Source: Myxococcales bacterium (lineage in GTDB: Bacteria > Myxococcota_A > UBA9042 > UBA3505). Taken from it: DNA of 44,879 nt. Both the position numbers and the translations under genes were made by a program. The DNA lies in assembly GCA_002728755.1 (NCBI GenBank), contig PBVT01000011.1:15318-60196 (forward strand), given 5' to 3'. Within the stretch, counting starts at the first letter, position 1, and every line of letters starts with the position of its first letter. This document shows positions 25,602 to 33,322 of this stretch, in pieces. The notes beneath the pieces were generated by a model that was given only the letters and a program-made list of their open reading frames with translations, ran no database searches and had not been told where the DNA came from.

Positions 25602-26228
25602 TTGTCCAAACGCATCATCATCAGCAACTACAGTATCAGCAATACCGAATATAGTAGTTTCATGAGTATCGGGGGTCAGGCTGCCAAGGAGCCACCGGAG
25701 ATCCCCGGGTTTTCTTTTGTGCTCTTCGTAGATGCGGAAAACCATAACAACTTCACGGAGATGATCGTATTGCCTCATGCAAATGAGCATGGACAAGACG
25801 CGTCGATGGAGGGCTATCATTTCGCCAGCTCCTATCAGCCCGAGCGGAACACCTGTATCGAACCCGGCACCCCTTTTGAGGTCTTCCAGGGAACGCCGAT
25901 TGCCGGTGAATTGGAGCTTCCCATTTCCGAAAACGTACTGCGGATCACCCAATTATGGGCTGACACCGACGACGCTTCCAACCTGAAAGAAGCGATCACC
26001 AACTGGGTAGAGAATGCACCGGGCCGGAACCAGTTCTGTGCACTACAGTCTCTCGATTACGACAAACTCTATGGGCTGGTCGAAATTTTTGAGAACCAAG
26101 AAGCCATGGACGGAGCGGAAACGGCCGATCGCGATCTCGACGAGTCACTCAGCGCTTCCCACGAGATAATTCGTAATCACGTAAAGGAAGCTGTGGGTTC
26201 CACGTCTGCTCGTATCCGCTGTAGCTAA
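25602..26228 (+). CDS. Hypothetical protein
   Basis: About 208 residues. TTG 25602 has a perfect GGAGG (25590-25594) seven bases before it and gives MSKRIIISNYSIS, so it is preferred over the further-upstream frame. No signal peptide or TM. Contains a beta-like central part (FSFVLFVDAENHNNF, ELPISENVLRIT) and an acidic helical C-terminus with four Cys overall. No family recognised. Its last four bases overlap the convergent GtrA gene. Confidence 0.7.
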   Translation: MSKRIIISNYSISNTEYSSFMSIGGQAAKEPPEIPGFSFVLFVDAENHNNFTEMIVLPHANEHGQDASMEGYHFASSYQPERNTCIEPGTPFEVFQGTPIAGELELPISENVLRITQLWADTDDASNLKEAITNWVENAPGRNQFCALQSLDYDKLYGLVEIFENQEAMDGAETADRDLDESLSASHEIIRNHVKEAVGSTSARIRCS

Positions 26229-26692
26229 TCCGATTTCGCACTCGCATTGCGAAACGACCAGAAGTGCATCAGCAGATAATTCGAGATAGTGGCAAAGCCT
26301 ATCCCCACCAGGTTGGCAAATACGACCTCCCAAAAGGCACGTTCATCTAAGGCCAAGGTCAGTAGTACCACCAGGGTTATGAGCTGCAAAGACGCACCGA
26401 CGCCAGCGACCGCGTAATACTTCGCCAACCGCCAGAACCACAGAACAGCACGGCCTTTTTTACGATCACCCCACGTCCAACGATCATTCAGAAGAAAATT
26501 GGTGAAGATCGAAACGACTATCCCGAACAAGGCCGCGTTAACATCCCGATACAGTGCCGCCTGCTCTTCAAAGAGATACTCATAGGCGAGCCAGAAGCAG
26601 AACATATTTACGAAAACGCCTGCAAACCCGACTGCGGCAAAACGCAAAACACGCCGCCCTTCGGGACTGGAAATATGTCGCAATATCTTCAT
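26225..26692 (-). CDS. GtrA-like four-TM membrane protein
   Basis: 155 residues with four TMs and the GtrA family layout: LRFAAVGFAGVFVNMFCFWLAYEYL, FGIVVSIFTNFLLNDRWTW, a third helix AVAGVGASLQLITLVVLL and the final NYLLMHFWSFRN. GtrA proteins are thought to help move lipid-linked sugars across the inner membrane. It may relate to the WecA-type system 10 kb away, but it is isolated here. Its ATG (26692) shares the palindrome CATG with the upstream ATG of the divergent agmatinase frame. Confidence 0.88.
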   Translation of the reverse strand: MKILRHISSPEGRRVLRFAAVGFAGVFVNMFCFWLAYEYLFEEQAALYRDVNAALFGIVVSIFTNFLLNDRWTWGDRKKGRAVLWFWRLAKYYAVAGVGASLQLITLVVLLTLALDERAFWEVVFANLVGIGFATISNYLLMHFWSFRNASAKSD

Positions 26693-26720
26693 GTTGCCTA
26701 GAGCCGGCTACCACGGCATC

Positions 26721-27617
26721 ATGCCCATTGCAACTGATACCAACGGTGGAACCCCGACTTTGTTTCTCTCACAACAACAGAGCGAGAACCCAGATGTGGT
26801 GTTCCTCCCGCTCCCTTTCGACAGTACCTCATCCTATCTCAAGGGTGCAGCCCTGGCGCCCGAAGCTATCCTACGGGCATCTGTAGAACTGGAGACCCTG
26901 GAGTTTGAGACCGGAATTGAACCCTTTCGGCATATTGCTCAAAAGACCTTGCAGCCTCTGGTGCCTGCTGCACAGGATTCCACCGAGAGGTATATGGAAC
27001 GGATCGAGGCCGCCACATCAAGCATCCACCCGGAGGTTCTGCTCCTAGGCATCGGAGGAAACCACAGTATCACTCCACCTTTGGTAAACGCGCGACTCTC
27101 TCAGCCTGGAACCGTGGTTCAAATCGATGCCCATCTCGACCTGCGAGAGACCTATGAAGGCTCCCGTCATTCGCACGCCTGTCCCATGCGGCGCATCCAT
27201 GAAATGGGCCATGAGCTCATTCAGATCGGAATACGGAGCGCCGACCCCTCCGAATTGGACTACGCCCGGCAATATCCAGATGCGATTCGGGTATTCCCCG
27301 CCCATAGTATCGATGCCGACTGGCCGATACTGATGGAGACACTGACCGCGATCCGTGGCCCCGTTTATTTGACCATTGATGTCGACGGTCTTGACCCGAC
27401 CATTGTACCCGGGACTGGCACGCCCGTTCCGGGAGGACTGCGTTGGCACCAGGCCTGCACAATTATCGACCAGACCATCGGAGCACCCGGGGGGACCCTC
27501 GTAGGCGCTGATGTCGTTGAGACTATCCCCGTAGCCGGCACAGTAGTAAACGAGGTCGTTGCAGCCAGCCTGCTGTTTCGCATCCTGGCGACCTGGACAA
27601 AACGTCGGTTTCTATGA
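26721..27617 (+). CDS. Agmatinase/arginase (ureohydrolase) family protein
   Basis: Manganese ureohydrolase fold. Metal motifs: GGNHS (H115), IDAHLD (D136, H138, D140) and LTIDVDGLDP (D220, D222), followed by PGTGTPVPGG, which is typical of agmatinases and speB-like enzymes. SHACPM fits the SHG-like substrate loop. In most members the first motif is GGDHS; here Asp is Asn (N114), while all six direct ligands appear present. About 299 residues from ATG 26721; an upstream ATG 26691 would add ten residues and overlap the divergent start. Substrate (agmatine, guanidinobutyrate, formimidoylglutamate or other) is open. Confidence 0.85.
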   Translation: MPIATDTNGGTPTLFLSQQQSENPDVVFLPLPFDSTSSYLKGAALAPEAILRASVELETLEFETGIEPFRHIAQKTLQPLVPAAQDSTERYMERIEAATSSIHPEVLLLGIGGNHSITPPLVNARLSQPGTVVQIDAHLDLRETYEGSRHSHACPMRRIHEMGHELIQIGIRSADPSELDYARQYPDAIRVFPAHSIDADWPILMETLTAIRGPVYLTIDVDGLDPTIVPGTGTPVPGGLRWHQACTIIDQTIGAPGGTLVGADVVETIPVAGTVVNEVVAASLLFRILATWTKRRFL

Positions 27618-27619
27618 CC

Positions 27620-28129
27620 TCAGGTGGCCAGCTTCACCAGCTTCACATAGGTGATCTCTGGTTCCTGGTATAAACGCCGGAATGCGTCGTTATAGAAACA
27701 GAAATTTCGCGCCGCCTCACGATATAATAGGGCCAGCACCGGATACGATAAGGAGCTTCCCGAATCATAGAGGTTCTCGAAGTCATCGTTTCGTATATTA
27801 AGGCAAACACTGTCTTCTATGACCCGGAACGTCACTGGGCAATGAACACTCGTGTCGAGAATCCAGAGAAAGCCCAATAGAGAGGGACCGGAGACCGTAG
27901 CGAGTGGGATCTCCTGATCGTTCAATTCAAAAATCAGTTCCACCGTGCCGGTCGCCAGATAGGGAAGCATCCTCGGGCGGCTCCCCTGCTCTATGATCTT
28001 CTCTCCCTCACCATACTCAACCACATCACAGACCGCAGCGAGCACATTTCGCTCCCTGGCACCAAGATCGGCCAACTCCTGTATCGAGGAGAAGATATCT
28101 TCCGGGTCTATATTGGATGGTTTCGGCAT
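27620..28129 (-). CDS. Divergent cyclic-nucleotide-binding-fold protein
   Basis: 169 residues; one CNBD-like jelly roll: VVEYGEGEKIIEQGSRPRMLPYLATGTVELIF is the first half in family order, followed by a region where the phosphate-binding cassette should be (GPSLLGFLWILDTSVHCPVTF) but without FGE or the Arg that binds the cyclic phosphate. Probably no longer binds cAMP/cGMP. No DNA-binding domain. Lies 13 bases downstream of another CNBD gene on the same strand. Confidence 0.72.
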   Translation of the reverse strand: MPKPSNIDPEDIFSSIQELADLGARERNVLAAVCDVVEYGEGEKIIEQGSRPRMLPYLATGTVELIFELNDQEIPLATVSGPSLLGFLWILDTSVHCPVTFRVIEDSVCLNIRNDDFENLYDSGSSLSYPVLALLYREAARNFCFYNDAFRRLYQEPEITYVKLVKLAT

Positions 28130-28142
28130 TGCTTTTGTTCAA

Positions 28143-28655
28143 TCAACCCTTTCGGGCCCCAGTGTACATGCGCTCAAAAAGAGGTAGGTGTTTTTTCGGA
28201 TGGCCGTATACATCGCCCATGCGATCAATCATTACAAGGGTACGTTTTTGAATCGTTGTCACCACGTGACGCATCAATTTGAAGGTGGCGGAGTCTCCAT
28301 TACTTAGATTCCGCTGTACCACAGCGGTCGGCAATAGAAGAAGGGTGCATTCCGTTGCCGCTACAATGGTAGCACCTGCCGGACGCCCGGTAAGTAGACC
28401 AATCTCACCAAAGATATCGTTCTGATAGAGATTTGCGAATACAGGGAACTGACCCATGATTTGCCGGCGTACCGTCAGCATACCGTTTAGAACAAGGAAG
28501 ATGCCCAGTCCCGTTCTCCCCTCATTCAGGATCACGTTTCCCTTGTCGGCCTCGATGACACGTCCCTGCCCGACAAATTCACGGCATTCGACGTCACTCA
28601 GTCCCGCCAGGGCTGGTACATTACGCACGAGCTGCCAGATTTCTTCGTTGTTCAT
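28143..28655 (-). CDS. Cyclic-nucleotide-binding-domain protein
   Basis: About 170 residues from ATG 28655 (MNNEEIWQLVRNVPALAGLS). The domain is clear: VIEADKGNVILNEGRTGLGIFLVLNGMLTV (two adjacent parts) and DIFGEIGLLTGRPAGATIVAATECTLLLL. The cassette FGEIGLL is kept, but the usual PR(A/S)A is PAGA, so the phosphate-binding Arg is lost. A helical C-terminus follows. May sense another ligand or act as a structural partner. In tandem with a more divergent copy downstream. Confidence 0.82.
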   Translation of the reverse strand: MNNEEIWQLVRNVPALAGLSDVECREFVGQGRVIEADKGNVILNEGRTGLGIFLVLNGMLTVRRQIMGQFPVFANLYQNDIFGEIGLLTGRPAGATIVAATECTLLLLPTAVVQRNLSNGDSATFKLMRHVVTTIQKRTLVMIDRMGDVYGHPKKHLPLFERMYTGARKG

Positions 28656-28745
28656 TTTGCAACCATCTGGAGGATATCTTGCGCCCCTCAACTACCCCTT
28701 CACGCGTCGCCGGGAATACCATGGAAACCGATTTCTGGTCAAGGC

Positions 28746-30467
28746 TCAGAAGGCTCGAACAAGTGCATCCATAATACGTGCCAGACGGTCCCGAAAGGCG
28801 TTTACATGGACGGTCTCCAAACTGTTTTCCTTGATATAGAGCCAACTCGGAAGTTTGACTCTCGTCTGACCGCTACAATAGGCATCGATGACCTGACGCT
28901 CGGTGCCCGTCGCTACCCCGAAGGGGAGCAAAACGGAAAAGGCACGGGTGTCACCCGAGATGCTCGCGAGCTTATCTGGATTCCGATCTAAGAACGCCAA
29001 GAATTGTAAGAACGGCATCTCATGTTGTTCGAAAGTGTTTCTTCCCCACCGGGCCGATACCAGGAACAGGATAAACGAGACCATCATTACGGGCCACGTA
29101 ATCCACCATTCGGGTTTTGCGATAGAAGCGACGCCAATCCCACTCGCGGCTAAGAGTAAACCTGCACCACCCAGTACGAGGATCACCATCATGATTTGAT
29201 AGGTTTTCGGCCACAGCCACCACTCCGAAAACGAGGATCGAAGCACGGGTCGGCGACGGGAGAAATTCTCTCTGAGGTCCCAGCGTAGTTTCACCCCGAG
29301 AAAGTTACGACGTAGTTTTCTATGAACCCGGGCCAGCGATTCCGTCTCGCTACGAGTAAAGAGAATACGGTCAAACAAAACCCGCTCTGCAGCCTTTGAT
29401 TCCTCCGCAAGAGGAGCACTCTTTCGAATCAAAAGCCCCGTTAGCGCCCCGCTTGTATCGTCTTGTTCAATTAAGACCCTCTCCTGATGTGCAAGAGATA
29501 ATAACGTCGCAGAATATAGCCTCCTTGATACACCACCATAGGTAATGGCAGCCGCAGAAGAAGCGTCCAGGCCAGCCGGAGCTTTTGCCAACGGTTCTAC
29601 GGACCCCATTTGCTCCATCCGCGCGCGGCTATAGATGAACGCTGTGATGAGCAGAAATAGTAAAAAGGCCGCCGGCACAAGGAGCCATAGATTGGGCAAG
29701 ACAAACCCAACAAGGTCGAAAATGGGGAGACCTCCTCCCCCCAAAGACCGGGTGGCTAACACGCTCTTGATATGGAGCTGGATCTGCGTGCCGAAATTCT
29801 GGCCATGACGCTCAAATGCGTAGAATTCCGCATCTTCTTCTTTCCCCATTCGATGCTTCTGGCCCGTAGCATCAACGATCATGACGGACGAAATACCCGC
29901 CTGAAACAGCTCCCCTTTTCCTTTGTCGTCCTCTATCGCAACACGGACGCCAAAAACCGGGCCGGGCAGTGTATCCATCTCAAAAAACGTACCCTGAAAC
30001 TCTACTCCCTGAAAGCCACGCTCTAAGACATATTCAACGGCTATACTGCGAAAATCCGATTCGCGAAGCTGTATGAGAACGTCTGGAATATCCACACGTG
30101 TACCATTGGTCGTGTCCGTCGCTGTGAAAGCCAACGGGTTGGTGTCCATTCCAGAGTAGACCTTTATCCCCTGGAGCCCAAGACCTCGGTAGAGGAATCC
30201 ATCCCTGGTTGTGCTTCGTATCCATAAAGACATCGAATGCGGTGCTGGCCGATCCTTCATAACCGTGTAGGTCTGGATCACTCGAACCGCTCCAGACGGA
30301 AAGACTCGGAGATTCAGATCCACATAAAAACTCGGGCCCTGACGAATCTCAGAGTCATCCGCATGTGCCCTTTCGGCAGGCACCATCACCAACGCGATGA
30401 GCACCCCGACGAGCGCAAACACAAACCAATTCCTAACGGACCATGATTCGAAACCCATGCCAGCCAT
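28746..30467 (-). CDS. DUF2207-like membrane protein
   Basis: 573 residues. N-terminal signal/TM (FVFALVGVLIALVMVPAERAHA), a large extracytoplasmic beta-rich domain (about 38-255), a TM (LWLLVPAAFLLFLLITAFIYS), then a cytoplasmic part with GLDASSAAAITYGG and LYSATLLSLAHQERVLIEQ, the pattern of DUF2207 (YciQ-like) proteins, and two further TMs (IMMVILVLGGAGLLLAASG, WPVMMVSFILFLV). The family is widespread, with no known biochemical role. It is on the same strand as the two CNBD genes, 90 bases upstream of the first. Confidence 0.8.
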   Translation of the reverse strand: MAGMGFESWSVRNWFVFALVGVLIALVMVPAERAHADDSEIRQGPSFYVDLNLRVFPSGAVRVIQTYTVMKDRPAPHSMSLWIRSTTRDGFLYRGLGLQGIKVYSGMDTNPLAFTATDTTNGTRVDIPDVLIQLRESDFRSIAVEYVLERGFQGVEFQGTFFEMDTLPGPVFGVRVAIEDDKGKGELFQAGISSVMIVDATGQKHRMGKEEDAEFYAFERHGQNFGTQIQLHIKSVLATRSLGGGGLPIFDLVGFVLPNLWLLVPAAFLLFLLITAFIYSRARMEQMGSVEPLAKAPAGLDASSAAAITYGGVSRRLYSATLLSLAHQERVLIEQDDTSGALTGLLIRKSAPLAEESKAAERVLFDRILFTRSETESLARVHRKLRRNFLGVKLRWDLRENFSRRRPVLRSSFSEWWLWPKTYQIMMVILVLGGAGLLLAASGIGVASIAKPEWWITWPVMMVSFILFLVSARWGRNTFEQHEMPFLQFLAFLDRNPDKLASISGDTRAFSVLLPFGVATGTERQVIDAYCSGQTRVKLPSWLYIKENSLETVHVNAFRDRLARIMDALVRAF

Positions 30468-30543
30468 CTATCGGAAACAAATAGTCATGACAAGATTCGT
30501 TCGATCTTAAGCCGGGTTGTGATCCATTCGAAACCTCAAAACT

Positions 30544-30649
30544 CATGTTGGATTGGCTGTTCCGTTGCCATTTGATATGCAGCTGTTTCTAACATGGCAA
30601 TAATGTACGGATGGAACCACGGTCGCCCTTGCTCCTTCACGAGCCGACC
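30544..30649 (+). promoter_or_regulatory. Structured leader with mutually exclusive stems before the aromatic amino acid operon
   Basis: In the 190-base gap before ATG 30658: stem A CATGTT (30544-30549) with AACATG (30591-30596); stem B TTGCCAT (30565-30571) with ATGGCAA (30594-30600), which shares bases with stem A; then GGATGGAACCACG (30609-30621), similar to the T-box core; then a hairpin made of GGTCG (30621-30625) and GCTC (30631-30634) pairing with GAGC (30641-30644) and CGACC (30645-30649). No T-run is present. This could be an attenuation or riboswitch leader, but chance pairing is possible. Confidence 0.25.
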
Positions 30650-30657
30650 CAATATTT

Positions 30658-31245
30658 ATGGTTACAGTCATGGATACTACGAATCATGAAATCAATACGC
30701 AGATAAAACAGATTCGAGAACGTCTGTCGGAGACGATTGATCGAATACGAAACGTATTGCAGAACGACCTGAGCGCTTTCCCCTTGCGAGAGGGGAAACG
30801 GTGTTTTGTAGCATCTGGAGACGGAGCATCACATCTGGATGACGACAAACTCCGAGCCATGAAACAGGAGCTCAAGTCAGTGGCAACCATCCACGCCGAT
30901 GCGATCATGGCCAAGCTCGAAGACGAGACACTCTGGCTACAATTGGATCTGGAAATTCCCAACCCCGTCCCCAAGACCCTCCTATTGAACGTTCCTCTTA
31001 TGACCGTGTTGGAGGAGATAGCGAGGCAGACACGTGCAGTTTTACAAGCGCATGGATTCCCCGACGATGTGCTTAATTTCAGTTATAAGACACCGACCTG
31101 GTTCATTGATCACGAATATATGCCGGGTCTCATCGAACAGTATTGGGGGCTCCTTACAGCCCTGAAGACTGCGAATAGTGACGCTCTCCAACAACAAGTC
31201 GACCAGGACACCGACGCTAGAAAACAACGTTGGGACGACACATAA
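30658..31245 (+). CDS. Hypothetical protein, first gene of the aromatic amino acid operon
   Basis: 195 residues, soluble. The first 40 residues are an amphipathic, coiled-coil-like helix (INTQIKQIRERLSETIDRIR); the rest is mixed alpha/beta with LWLQLDLEIPNPVPKTLLLNVP and WFIDHEYMPGLIEQYWGLL. The helical start superficially recalls AroQ chorismate mutase, but the catalytic Arg/Lys pattern is not convincing and the protein is too long. Ends two bases before the HisC-like gene, so it is probably co-transcribed. Function is unknown. Confidence 0.7.
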   Translation: MVTVMDTTNHEINTQIKQIRERLSETIDRIRNVLQNDLSAFPLREGKRCFVASGDGASHLDDDKLRAMKQELKSVATIHADAIMAKLEDETLWLQLDLEIPNPVPKTLLLNVPLMTVLEEIARQTRAVLQAHGFPDDVLNFSYKTPTWFIDHEYMPGLIEQYWGLLTALKTANSDALQQQVDQDTDARKQRWDDT

Positions 31246-31247
31246 AA

Positions 31248-32528
31248 ATGGCGCAAAACATGAATGAACATACGGTCCCATCGGATCCACAGGAACTCAG
31301 TACAGCCATACTAGACTTATGGGTCGAATGGGTTACCAATAACAACCTACAACTCCACCCTGGTCAGATTCGCCAGCTGGAAGCTGCCATCCGAACCAAT
31401 ATTGCGCACGCCTACCGTGGGCAGCGTATTCCCCATACCCCCACCGGTATTCGCACATTATCTCCGTATGCTGCGGGTCAGACCATTGCTTCCGCGAGAA
31501 AAAAGTCCGGTGTCACCGAGATAACAAAGTTGAGTTCGAATGAGCACGCTGTTGGGCCATCTCCGCAGGCGAAAGACACCGTGTCCCAACTTCTCTCCGA
31601 ACTACATCGCTACCCTGAGGTACAACATAGAGATCTACACGAAGCCCTCGCGAACCATCATGGGCTGAAGAAGAACCAGTTCTTTATAGGTAATGGCTCC
31701 AACGAGGCCATTGATGTGTTAACACGTATTCACCAGCCACCAGGAGCTGTGGGCGTTATATCGCGCTCGTCCTTCAGCATGTATCGCCACTTCCTTCGCT
31801 CTAACGGTGTTTTGTGCGTGGAGGTCGCACTGAACGGCATGCAACAAGACCGCATGGCATTGCTGGAAGCCTGTCGAAAAGAGGGTGCTGCGTTCCTGTT
31901 CCTCACCACCCCTCATAACCCCACCGGGGAAGTCCTTTCGGAAAAAGCACTACTGGAGGTTTTGGACGAGGTTGGGCCAGGGACCATGGTCGTCGTCGAT
32001 GAAGCCTATGGCGAATACGCAGAGCCACATCCAGATTTCAGTCCCGCCCAGAAACTACTCGAACGATATGATAACCTAGTGGTTCTGCGCACGTTCTCGA
32101 AGGCGTTTGGACTAGCGGGGATCCGGATCGGATACGCCATGTCGAATCCCAGCATTATCCAGGCCATGGACCAGACTCGTCAGCCTTTCAACCTCAATCG
32201 ATTGGCGCTGTCCGTGGCGCAGGCCGCTCTGGAAGATGTGGGGCACCTCAAAGAGACTGTACAGACCAACCATACGGAACGTATTCGGCTCCGCACAGAG
32301 TTCATCAATCTCGGGCTTCAGGTACCCGATAGCGGCGCAAACTTTCTTCTCGTACAGCTCGGTGTGCCAGGCAAAACGATAACAGCCAGCCTATCTGACA
32401 AAGGAATTCTCGTCCGAGACCTAGCATCCTACGGCTTCCCAGACGCAATCCGCGTGACCATTGGTACCCCGGAACAGAACACCTATGTGCTCGAAGAAGT
32501 CCGCGCGGCTTTGGAGGTCGAGAAATGA
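31248..32528 (+). CDS. HisC-like class I/II aminotransferase with N-terminal extension
   Basis: PLP-dependent aminotransferase of the histidinol-phosphate/aromatic aminotransferase family. Motifs: TKLSSNEHAVGPSP (substrate loop), FFIGNGSNEAIDVLTR, TTPHNPTGEVL, VVDEAYGEY, and the PLP lysine in RTFSKAFGLAGIRIGYA. About 426 residues, some 70 longer than HisC; the extra part is an N-terminal helical segment (ELSTAILDLWVEWV, GQIRQLEAAIRTNIAHAY). Because tyrA-like and aroA follow with overlapping starts, it more likely transaminates prephenate, phenylpyruvate or hydroxyphenylpyruvate than histidinol phosphate; that is an inference. The stop overlaps the next start (ATGA). Confidence 0.88.
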   Translation: MAQNMNEHTVPSDPQELSTAILDLWVEWVTNNNLQLHPGQIRQLEAAIRTNIAHAYRGQRIPHTPTGIRTLSPYAAGQTIASARKKSGVTEITKLSSNEHAVGPSPQAKDTVSQLLSELHRYPEVQHRDLHEALANHHGLKKNQFFIGNGSNEAIDVLTRIHQPPGAVGVISRSSFSMYRHFLRSNGVLCVEVALNGMQQDRMALLEACRKEGAAFLFLTTPHNPTGEVLSEKALLEVLDEVGPGTMVVVDEAYGEYAEPHPDFSPAQKLLERYDNLVVLRTFSKAFGLAGIRIGYAMSNPSIIQAMDQTRQPFNLNRLALSVAQAALEDVGHLKETVQTNHTERIRLRTEFINLGLQVPDSGANFLLVQLGVPGKTITASLSDKGILVRDLASYGFPDAIRVTIGTPEQNTYVLEEVRAALEVEK

Positions 32529-33322
32529 GCGCATCCCCCCCGGTCCTCAACGGTGTTCGCATCGCGGGTTCAGGCCCGTCCGCCACCTGGGTCGCAGGCA
32601 TTGCACAGGAGAGCGGTGTACTCACTGGTTTCCCCTCTGTGAGCGATGACTTCGCTGGAGTCGATTTGATCCTGATCGACGACAGCCCAGAAGCAACCCG
32701 GGACTGGCTCCATCGAGTAGCACAGGAAGCACAGCCAGGAACACTGGTCATGGATTTCTCGGCCAATAAAGAAGCGGTGACCGAGTTCGCCGACGATGTC
32801 ATTCCCTTAACGCTTCATTATCTTTCGGTAAGCATCATCGACCGGGGCGGCTCCAATGGAGCGGCGCAAGGAATCGAACCCACAATCATCTTCACACCAA
32901 GTATGGCCACCCGGCCCGAGGCTCTGGAACGTGCACAGGATTTCTGGAAAGCACTGGGCTTTTCCGTCTTCCAATGCCTCGCCCATGAGCACGACATCAT
33001 GGTATCGGGTCTGCGGGACGGGCCCCGCCTTTTAGCCGCTGCCTACTTGAAAACTCTAGACCGCCTATACCCGGATCTGGGAGAGCTTCGCCGAATCAAC
33101 GCGCCATTTACGCGGCACCTCCGAGATATCGCCGGCACCATCGCATCCCCTGAATCCAATACCGATAACGCCCATAACATCGGCACTATTCTAGAAACTA
33201 TGATTGAGGAGCTTCGTCAGCTTCAAACAGCCATAGAATCCCGGGATGCGACAACAATCCAGGAGTTCCATCACGAAGTGCAGTCCATTGGTCTGCACCT
33301 TGGCCAGGGTGATCCCTCGTGA
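32525..33322 (+). CDS. Divergent prephenate dehydrogenase (TyrA-like)
   Basis: 265 residues in TyrA order: an N-terminal Rossmann-like strand RIAGSGPSATW in place of the usual GLGLIGGS, LVMDFSANKEAV (where DVGSVK occurs), LHYLSVSIID (H98, where the catalytic HP motif lies), IIFTP and FWKALGFSVFQ, then EHDIMVSGLRDGPRLLAAAYL (where EHDxxVAxxSHLPH occurs). The nucleotide loop and the SHLPH motif are both changed. It may be a real but distant prephenate or arogenate dehydrogenase, or an inactive relative. Position between a HisC-like aminotransferase and aroA, overlapping both, supports an aromatic role. Confidence 0.65.
   Translation: MSASPPVLNGVRIAGSGPSATWVAGIAQESGVLTGFPSVSDDFAGVDLILIDDSPEATRDWLHRVAQEAQPGTLVMDFSANKEAVTEFADDVIPLTLHYLSVSIIDRGGSNGAAQGIEPTIIFTPSMATRPEALERAQDFWKALGFSVFQCLAHEHDIMVSGLRDGPRLLAAAYLKTLDRLYPDLGELRRINAPFTRHLRDIAGTIASPESNTDNAHNIGTILETMIEELRQLQTAIESRDATTIQEFHHEVQSIGLHLGQGDPS

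Noticed and set aside
30658..30780. AroQ-type chorismate mutase at the start of the aromatic operon's first gene
   Set aside because: The helical N-terminus lacks the expected Arg/Lys/Glu pattern and the protein is twice too long.
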